The notes under the pieces: generated by a model
What the model saw: the letters and a program-made list of their open reading frames with translations, nothing else
Databases searched by the model: none
Told to the model about the DNA's origin: nothing
In this document: positions 56,034 through 64,000 of the stretch, piece after piece
How positions within the stretch are numbered: the first letter of the stretch is position 1
Layout: the number at the start of each line of letters is the position of its first letter
Translations under genes and position numbers: made by a program
Assembly (NCBI GenBank): GCA_009733575.1
Contig: ML769396.1
Location: 186,001-250,000, forward strand
Reading direction: 5' to 3'
DNA from: Gymnopus androsaceus JB14
Lineage: Eukaryota; Basidiomycota; Agaricomycetes; Agaricales; Omphalotaceae
Length of the DNA stretch: 64,000 nt

Positions 56034-57624
56034 TTAGGCCACCTTAATAACGACTTTTCCTACGTGAGCTTGAGACTGCAAGTACTCATATGCCTTACGT
56101 GCTTCCTCAAAGGGGAAGACCTTGTCGATGACCGGTCGGGTTATTTCGGGATGTTGAGCAAGCAGTCGGTTCATGTCTTTGAAGCTGAACAAAAAAAAAA
56201 CATTGAGACGAGCTGATGAAAGACCGAGAATTGAAAAGAAAAGACGCACAGAGCGACGGATCCGATCTGGATTCCACGAACTGTAAGCTTGTCGTGTAGA
56301 CGAACGCTTGTCAGACATTCGAGTTTCATGATGCTGTACCGGAAACGATTATCAGTCGGTAGATGCACCGACTAATAATCTAGTCCAACCGGTAACGGTT
56401 TCAGAAAAATAGTTGAATTACAATAAGACGAAACGTACCCCGCCAACGAAGCCGATCATATGAATCCATCCACCACCAAGACGAATACATTTCAAGGAGT
56501 GCTCAAGTGAGCCCGCACCGCCGACCTGGGATTTCTCAGTATTTGTTGCTTAGAAAGCGTAGAAAGCCACGAACCTCGAGAATGTGGTCCACACCTCTTC
56601 CACCAGTAAGCTCAAGAACCTTCTCATGCCACTCCGGCGTGCTTTTGTAGTTAATGATATGATGAGCTCCAAGCTTGGAGACAATTTTGAGTTTCTCGTC
56701 GGACGAGGAGGTGGCGATTACCCTTGCTCCTGAGGCGAGAGCGAACTGAAGACCATGACTACATGGATTTTTAAGTTTTGGAGAGGAAGATATACATAAA
56801 AACGCACATGGAAACGCCGCCCGTACCGAGGATAAGAACAGTATCACCACCCTTGACCGGGCTCGGGCCCATGAGTGCATTGTATGCAGTCAATGCAGCA
56901 CAACTGAATATCTTTTTAGTCTTTGAATCGAAATATAAACAGAGACCACTCACGGCAACGTCGAGGCTTCTTCATACGAGAGATGATCTGGAATCTTGAT
57001 AAGTGACTACATAACGCAGGATAGTTAGTACCCTGAGCGTGAGAGGAGGGCACAAAACACTGACATGGGAACGGAACGACCTGTACTGTGTCAAAACACC
57101 TTGTATCGACCCTCCGTGCGCAGTGTTTAAAATTTCGAGTGTAGTCTCTCCAGCAATGTGGTCTGCTAGAAAGTTCGCGCAAACACGATCGCCCTTTTTC
57201 CACTCACTTCCTGCGTCTTTTCCGACCGCGAGTACCTCTCCGGCCATGTCCGAGCAAGGGACGAGCTGGTCTAGCCTCCTGCATTAAATAACCATGTTAG
57301 ATCGTGAAAAAAAGCGGGTTGTATATTGGAGTACTTTGCAGAGTACGGTCCTGAGCCGACCAAGATATCGCGGAACTTGTGTTGGATGAGATGCAAGGTC
57401 GAGCATTTGAAGAAACCCGTACTTACCTGCAGCGAAACTGCATGGATCTTGACAAGAACCTCATGAGACTTCATAGGCTCAAGAGGGGACTCTCTCAAAG
57501 AGAGATTCTCAGCAGTACCACCAAACTGTGTAAATCATTGTCTATAGCGCACATCGTCCAATGAAGGCGCGGACAGACGTACTTTGGTCCAGAAGTATTC
57601 CTTGGTAGTAGTCGGAAGACTCAT
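56034..57624 (-). CDS. zinc-independent quinone oxidoreductase / alcohol dehydrogenase-like (MDR family)
   Basis: ATG 57624, stop TAA 56034, with about seven short introns. The first exon is MSLPTTTKEYFWTK. Then come ENLSLRESPLEPMKSHEVLV and KIHAVSLQ, YRDILVGSGPYSA, LVPCSDMAGEVLAVGKDA, GDRVCANFLADHIAGET, the SYEEASTLPCAALTAYNALM segment, and the nucleotide-binding turn VLILGTGGVS. These are followed by QFALASGARVIATSSSDEKL, LGAHHIINYK, GRGVDHILEVGG and a C-terminal FPFEEARKAYEYLQSQAHVG. This is a full-length medium-chain dehydrogenase/reductase of the NADPH quinone-reductase branch. The structural-zinc cysteines of classical alcohol dehydrogenases are not seen. The substrate is unknown. Confidence 0.92.
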
Positions 57625-59198
57625 GCTAATATCGACTGGGGATGCAGCACTCCTAGATGAAGAGCACGCCTTTTATAATTGAATGGAAATAGACGGAATA
57701 CAGCCCTTATTACGCAGAGGGCCTTATTGTATCGTAGACGGTAGAAAAAACGTTGACCCCTCTTTCATCCATCGACATCCCCGAGATGTTCCTTGAATTT
57801 CGGTCTTTACCTCTCTCCGGGTGAAAAAATCCATAAGCCCACCGTCACCACGGTACTCCCTTCCTTCATCATTCGATGACGGACGCCCAGAAACGAGGTC
57901 TCTAGGTTAGGTATATTACCGGCTTGGGACCAAGTGCTGATACGCCGGGATCCAATAAAGAACCCGGAGACCGTGTTCTGTTTCTGAACCAGCCCGAACT
58001 TCAATGCTCGGACTCTACCGCAATTTTTTCTTCATCAGTACGCCCGGAAACGAGATTTCTCCACGCCAAGTAACGGTAGGTTGAGGACCACGATCTGTTT
58101 CTGTTCACGTCCGACGGTAATGCGTTGGATAAAAGCGTTTAGCGGAAATTATCGGACGCCCTAATACATTGTAAAGTAAGGTAAGTACTGGTAAGTAGCG
58201 GGCTCGACGTGGCTACAAAAAATGCTGACCAGTACAAAGTCCCACCTTGGAAACGAAATTCATGCCGACACAATGCTGAGGCAGCAAGAGAGCATAGGAT
58301 GAGGCGCGCTTGGGCACAGGAGTTCGACTAGCCTTTTGAAGCGGTATTGCCCATCGCTAGGAGATCTTGTCCAGGCTGATAGACCACTGAACGATGACGA
58401 TGAAATGTATGGAATGAAACTAGTCGATGGTGTCGGTGGTGTTGTCGTCACGGACGGATTAGTAGTAGGAGCACCTCGGCGTCCTAGTAAAGCAAAATAA
58501 AGGCGTTAGTACGAGGAAGGACTCGGAAGAAGAAGCCGTAAAACCAAACCTTTCTATCGGAGAATGGTAAGGACATCGATAGATGGCAGACAATCCTGTA
58601 CTTGAGCTGAAACGGGGATCTCCTTGAGCGGTTGAGTCGTACGAGAGGACGCGGAAACGTACGTTCATAGTAACAGACTACTCTTCGGTTTTTCTGGAGC
58701 GACCCCTGGCCATGGGTCGAGGTGGAGTAGGCATCAATGGTCGCGGTGGATATCTAACCTCTACGTCCGTCAGATCTCTGGAGGTTGGGTTCGGCGAGCG
58801 AGATTCGACGATTCGAAGAGATTGGTCAGTATAAATGGAGCAATGTCGATTTAACGCTTCCGTTTCAGATCTAGAAGCAGCTACACAGCTATAGAATTGG
58901 ATGGCAACTAATTTGAATCGACGTACCCAATTGATTCCGTTCCAAGCATCGTCCTTCATCCAGCTTAATCCTTCGAGCGCTATTCAGCACTTTGTGCAGC
59001 GGATCCTCTTTTCCTGTGTCTGAAGCCTTTTCTGAAGTTTCTTGCTTGAGGCAAATGAGACAAGGAGACGTGCGAGCGCTTCAAAGAGAGTGAACGGTGG
59101 TAATTATAATAAATAAATCCAAAAAGATCGATGTGTTCAACATAGCCTCAAAGCGTGCAATAAGATGGATACGAAATTAAACCCACCCTAAATTTTGC
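57625..59198. other. intergenic; small uncertain open frames
   Basis: A 93-codon minus-strand frame (58959-58678) is Pro/Arg-rich at its end (RPLMPTPPRPMARGRSRK). It has no resemblance I recognise and its exon structure is unclear. Promoter DNA of the oxidoreductase lies at the left end. Confidence 0.4.
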
Positions 59199-59218
59199 AA
59201 AAAAAAAAAAAAAAAAAA
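59199..59218 (-). terminator. poly(T) run downstream of the second tRNA-Ala
   Basis: Twenty T on the minus strand begin 23 bases after the tRNA end; this would stop RNA polymerase III. Confidence 0.55.
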
Positions 59219-59241
59219 CCCAATGACAGAGATTTCATGGA

Positions 59242-59343
59242 TGGACAAGTCCGGAATTGAACCGGAGACCTTCCGCATTCACATAGATCATGTTACTACG
59301 CAAAGATGCGAAGCGGACGCGATAACCCCTACACTACATGCCC
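59242..59343 (-). tRNA. tRNA-Ala (anticodon CGC) with intron
   Basis: Same acceptor, D and T arms as the tRNA at 36827-36921, including G3:U70 and discriminator A. The anticodon loop reads TTCGCA, then a 29-base intron, then T before the GCGGA stem, so the anticodon is CGC (codon GCG). D loop is of normal length. Internal A and B boxes are intact. Confidence 0.9.
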
Positions 59344-59828
59344 ATAATAATGTTATCGTGATTTGTGGTTTGTTCACTCTTAGACCTTCAGCGCTTCAGC
59401 GTTTGAGTTGGTCCACTCAAGGTCCACCGGACGTCTTCCTTCTTTCCTTGGCCACGCACACTCATGTCACCTATCCTGCCTCAATTCAGAGTAAGTACTA
59501 TCCAGCGACTATCTCAGCTATAATCTGCTACTTATATTACGAACTCTGAAAGCAAGCATTTTTTGTGATTCTCTTTGGATTCTCTGAAACAACGGATGAG
59601 TTATATCCAAGCCTCCTAAATGTCAGTCCATTCGTTTACACAGGTAGTCGTTTCAGGTCGCATATCGCAAAGTCACTACCGCGCCGTGCAGTTATCCAAT
59701 TCAGTTTGCTTCCGACGCGTATCCATCTCGAATTTAAAACAACACTCCAATGAATTTTCACTGTACTTGCTTTTGCCTTTTCTCGCCCGTCCATTTAAGT
59801 TCAGATCGCGTTACTTTTCTGCTTCACG
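59344..59828. other. intergenic
   Basis: 5' flank of the tRNA and of the DUF6534 gene; no coding segment was supported. Confidence 0.4.
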
Positions 59829-61676
59829 ATGTCTTCAGAGTCGGATATTTCCAGCACGTATGCCTCAATCTCAATGCCCAATTCAACCACTGCTCTAACG
59901 TCCTCTTTCACTGTTCAGTATCGGAGCGATGTTTATTGGGATGATCGTTGGGTCAGCACTTTGGGGTGTCTCGTGCATCCAGGCATGGTATTATTTCGAT
60001 AGCTATCGTAATGACTCTCCACTTCAACGATACGTGGTATGTGCCTTTCTCGATTGTAGAGAAGCTTACTCACCGTACGTATCCCAAAGGTTATGGCAGC
60101 TTGGGCGAGTGACACGATTCATCAAATTCTCATCACCCATGTTGGTATGTTGCTTCCTTCTCGTATTTTTAAAGTAGACTGAATCTCCTCAGTCTACTAC
60201 TACTCCATCTCCAACTTTAGCGATGCCTCCAATTTGAATCACGTAGTCTGGTACGCAGGGTTCACACTTCATCGATGGTTAGGATTATTGACACAGGAAT
60301 TCTCTTGTGAATAACGCAGGAGTGTGTATGTGAGTTGGGGATTTAGACCTCCAGCTCCCTCGGGTGACTAACGACGTGACTAGGTCGAAGTGCTGATGAA
60401 CGCAATCACTGGATTGCTGGTGCAATGCTTTTTCGCAAATCGGAATATGGCAATGTGAGTTCATTCCAATCTCTCATCGTCAAATTTTAACTGACCAATG
60501 CATTAGTCCGAAAAAGCTTCATCCTTATCATCTTCATCGTGGGCACAACTTCTCACTCGTCGTCCATTCATTATAATTAACCATTATCCTTGCAGGGTCT
60601 CTTGATCATGGCCGAGTTTGGTATGTTGAACCTACTCTATATCTTGAACCTCTCTCAGTAATTTCCCTATTTTTTTTCTTTTCTTTTTTTTCGAGTACAG
60701 TCAGCTCCGTCAGTGCGTGTGCATATTTTCTTACATCTGCTTCATCTCTGACCTACGAATTCAACTCTATAGCTTATTGCATTCAAGGACTAGCACAACA
60801 GCTTGATACATATGACAAGCTGCACCAACTCAAGGACTTGTCAATGTCGATCAATGTACTTGCCGCTGTTGGAGATATCGCTATTTCTGTTGCGATTTGC
60901 ACAATGCTGAGCGCTTCAAAGACTGGGTTTGCGTGGAGTAACCATGTGATCAACCGACTGGTGATTTTTCAACCATCGCTGCACGTTAGATATGCTAACT
61001 TTTCGTGCCCCGTAAAGATACTCTTCAGTATAAACACAGGAAGTCTTACATCTATATGCGCTGTGGGATCGCTGATATTCGTAAGTGCGAAGTTGGATTT
61101 TTCTGTTATACATGCCACTCACGAGAGGCATAATAGATTTTGGCTCTACCGAATACATTCGCGTATTTTGCCTTTTATTTTATTAGTACGCTCGTCACTA
61201 TATTTTATGCATGCTGAGACTGACCGTTTCTTTTTAGTTGGTCGATGTAAGTAGACATCGGATATCCGGCGGCTCGTATAGCATTTTTCTGAACTTTGCA
61301 TTTTATAGTCTACGTCAACTCACTTCTAGCCACCCTCAATGCCCGAAAGAGACTTTTAAGAGGAAGCAGCGACCGAGGCCCATCGAATGGGGATTCTCAT
61401 TCATTACAAGATCGCTCGGCAGTCACTGGGCTACGTGCTCTTGGTCCGGTATGTACTGTCGTTCATTCGTTCGAACGATACTCGGTTTTTAATCCCAAAT
61501 ATTAATAGACGAATAATCGGGGCGCCACTACGCAGATTCAAGTTCAGATCGAGACCATCCGCGATTTGGACCGCGAGTCGGATAATGGAGAGACCCGGTC
61601 CCATTCGAACTCCCTGGTAGAGAGTAGAAAGACGACCTTTTGTTTAGAAAGCCATGTCCTTACAACTATCATTTAG
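59829..61676 (+). CDS. DUF6534 multispan membrane protein
   Basis: ATG 59829 opens a 32-base exon (MSSESDISST) that joins in phase to IGAMFIGMIVGSALWGVSCI, then QAWYYFDSYRNDSPLQRYV. Further exons read WASDTIHQILITHV, YYSISNFSDASNLNHVVWNS, VEVLMNAITGLLVQCFFANR, SMSINVLAAVGDIAISVAIC, TMLSASKTGFAWSNHVINRL, INTGSLTSICAVGSLIF, LALPNTFAYFAFYF, and FYVNSLLATLNARKRLLRGS. That order (seven predicted helices, C-terminal NSLLATLNARK) is the hallmark of basidiomycete DUF6534. The tail is hydrophilic and ends with TAG at 61674. The exon around 60500 is not fully resolved. The function of the family is unknown. Confidence 0.88.
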
Positions 61677-61829
61677 TATACATCTCCGCCTCGTCCACAG
61701 CTTATCGGTAATTCTTCACAGCAGAAAATAATAATGCAGGAATACGAAAACTACAAGTACTACATGAAATCTCCTCAATGCTATAATACCCTAGACACAG
61801 TATAGATACCACCATGCATGAACACCTTA

Positions 61830-63739
61830 TTATGTCCACAAAAGATTGATTTTCCCCCAGCCCTTCAGAGGAACTTCCTCAGGTTCTGGATTCGCGTTGG
61901 CAATATCAATGTAATATCTAATCGGCATCTCATCCAGACTAACGATCTTTGTCTTTTTGATCCACTTGAAGCCGAAATAGAGGATAAGGATGAGGGGGAT
62001 GTTAAAGTAGGAGCTGAAGAAAGTTTCCGTTTCCCAGTCTCCGTGAATGAAAACGACGAACCCTCCAGTGAGGAAGATAAGACCGAAGCCCAAGAGGCCC
62101 ATCCATGCAACGTAGGGTTGGAAGGGTCCAGCCCATGGCAGCTCGCTACGGTCAATGCCCTGGCGCTTGCAGGCGTAATAGAAGCGCAGGTAGATCAAAC
62201 AAATAGTGATCCAAGTAACAAGAGCCGCGGCGGCGACGAGGTCCTGGAACCATTGGAAGACAGTGGCAGCGGAATCTTGTAGCGTCATGTATCCAAGGGC
62301 AATGAAGATACTGATGAATGCGACGCAAATCCATGGGATACCGAATCGGTTAGTACGGAGGAAGAACTTGGGGGCATGTCCTTCACGAGCGAGACCGTAA
62401 AGTGTCCTAGAGCCTCCCTGCAAGATATCGTTAGTGACCGAAAAGCTCGATGAATATACGGAGCTTACTAGCATCGAAGAGTTACCTGACGACCACGCAC
62501 TAGTCAAAACAATAGCGTTCACAATGTGCGGGACTACTTTGATACCTGCCAGGTTTGCGGCGATGACGAAAGGACTTTCGCTGGCGTTGGAGGATGAACT
62601 GAGAAGCAGTGGGCTGTTGGATGGCACAATCATGGTGACGATGAAGACAGAGAGGACGTAGAAGAGCAACACTCGAATGAAAATACGCTTGGCGGCTCTC
62701 GGGATGTTACGACGCGGACTCTTAGTCTCGGCGGCAGCGGATGCAATGGTTTCAATACCGGAATACGCGTAGGCAGCGTTGGAGAAAGTGGTCCAAAAGC
62801 CTAAGAATTGTCCGAGAGATCCACCAATGCCAAGGTATTGGACGAAAGGACCCTGTAGGACTTTGATAAGCTCTATTTTCTTTTGACCGGAGAGAGAATA
62901 CGTACAGGGTTTCTCCAGTACTGGAATCCAAGACGGTGTTGGCCGGATACACCTCCCAAGTCAATAACGAGACCCTGGAAGGGAGAATTAACATTCGAAT
63001 ATAATCAATTAATGTAGATTTAACTCACCATGAGGATTAGACCAATGATGAGCATGATTTTTAGCATAGAGAAGCTGAACTCTAATTCTCCATACACCCT
63101 GATGAAGAACATGTTGGTGGCGATAATAAGCAGACCCATGATCGTGATCCACACTCCATTCGAGATGGTTGTGTTCCAGAATGATATCAACACAGCGGCA
63201 GCAGTGATCTCAGGCAGGAATTGAGACACAATTTGAGTAGACAGTGTTCCAACCAATAGCAAACGATAAGGCGGGGTCGAAGAAAACCTCGGCATGACGG
63301 ACGTATGAACCAGTGAGCGGTACCAGAGCAGCAAGCTCGGCGATAGACAGGACAACACCAGACACTAGGATACCAGTGAACAGGTATCCCAAAAGCGTGC
63401 CCACTGGTCCGGCAGCTGCAAGAGCTTTACCCGAGCCCAGGAAAAGACCCTAGGAAGTGAAAAAAGAATTAGGAAAGATACACAATGCCGACAAGGGTAG
63501 CTCACCGTTCCGATTGTTCCAGCAAGAGCAATCATCTGAATGTGCCTCTGCTGCAAACCTCGTCTACATAGACGTTAGTGACGCTGAGGATGCGAATTAT
63601 CCAGAAAGTCTTACACTAATTCCTTCTCTTCCTCGAACACTTGCTCGTCCTCGCCGACTTTCCCGGCGGAGGCAACATCCATCTCGAGCTTACCGCTTCC
63701 ATCGAAAAGATTACGATCCTTTTCCTCGTTAAGCGACAT
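61830..63739 (-). CDS. amino acid permease (APC superfamily, yeast AAT family)
   Basis: ATG 63739 and stop TAA 61830. The N-terminus is acidic (GEDEQVFEEEKELV), then the first exon joins QQRHIQMIALAGTIGTGLFL, the family's conserved start of helix 1. GSGKALAAAGPVGTLLGYLF, SIAELAALVPLTGSYVRHAE, AIGWNTVYSNCVSIPAEITA, and ELEFSFSMLKIMLIIGLI follow. Later parts include AYAYSGIETIASAAAETKSP, NIPRAAKRIFIRVLLFYVLS, SSGNSSMLGGSRTLYGLARE, GHAPKFFLRTNRFGIPW and an FFSSYFNIPLILILYFGFKW helix near the C-terminus. Twelve helices are expected in the plasma membrane. Proton-coupled amino acid uptake is the family role; the substrate is not evident. Exons are few and phases agree. Confidence 0.94.
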
Positions 63740-64000
63740 GGTAAGCCCTGGTCGTGGGGTGGGATGGAAATGGGTATTGGAGCAAGGGCCAGAAGTCTAA
63801 AAGGCCCCAATTGCAATGAATTAATATATCACAAAAAGGTACCCATTCACACACATACTTTTCGAGCTAAACACTGAAGGGATACCCTTTTGAATTAAAC
63901 CGTATCGGCGCTGAAGATAAGCCACCGAACTAAGTATCTGTCTGGTACAGTATTCTTTGTGCATCCTTGATGTGCGTCCTGATCAGTGATGCGTCTCCCA

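Noticed and set aside
61818..62282. 154-codon plus-strand open frame
   Set aside because: Antisense of the permease C-terminal exon; the minus strand encodes conserved transmembrane helices.

Overview
The window looks like nuclear DNA of a mushroom-forming basidiomycete (Agaricomycetes). Genes on both strands are broken by many introns of about 45-70 bases with GT..AG ends, and the families are typical of that class: F-box proteins, BTB proteins, a DUF6534 membrane protein, an EHD-type heme-thiolate peroxidase, a two-domain cyanovirin-N homology (CVNH) protein, and a large basidiomycete family marked by an ICRGPxGP motif. No operon, CRISPR array, rRNA or viral gene was seen. The species cannot be named from sequence alone. 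Most gene models were spliced by hand, using frame continuity and remembered family motifs.

Layout. 1-920: 3' exons of a Dal5/Tna1-type MFS transporter. 2444-5649 (-): GH127/DUF1680-like secreted glycosidase. 6962-8373 (-): CVNH-CVNH-helical fusion protein, flanked by two copies of a segmental duplication; the outer copy holds a broken 5' piece of the glycosidase gene. 11023-13543 (+): F-box protein with one apparent frameshift. 14183-16191 (-): secreted purple acid phosphatase. 16868-17205: duplicated 3' end of the F-box gene. 17914-19548 and 19979-about 21000 (-): two BTB genes. 22054-23215 (+): multispan membrane protein. 23828-25101 (-): heme-thiolate peroxidase. 25.1-28.2 kb: no gene recognised. 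28189-29826 (-) and 31407-33081 (+): two F-box pseudogenes. 33557-36239 (+): nearly full-length paralogue of the first MFS gene. 36827-36921 (-): tRNA-Ala. About 37.5-38.2 kb: degraded phosphotransferase-like gene, then a tandem repeat. 38647-41323 (-): ICRGPxGP family gene. 41.9-43.5 kb: nested fold-back elements. 45448-45904 (-): small NIF3/YqfO-like protein. 46194-47816 (-): intact F-box protein. 48549-about 49.7 kb (-): type I membrane protein. 49.9-54.0 kb: AT-rich repeat-laden stretch with MITEs and a CACTA-like non-autonomous element. 56034-57624 (-): quinone oxidoreductase. 59242-59343 (-): second tRNA-Ala. 59829-61676 (+): DUF6534 protein. 61830-63739 (-): amino acid permease.

The window mixes housekeeping and secretory nutrient-acquisition genes (transporter, permease, phosphatase, glycosidase, peroxidase) with fast-evolving gene families that spread by duplication and leave fragments. 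The same few sequences recur across the window: MFS, F-box/LRR, F-box 3' end, glycosidase 5' end, and a dispersed segment with an acidic C-terminal coding tail. The most distinctive item is the two-CVNH lectin-like protein with a long amphipathic helical tail.
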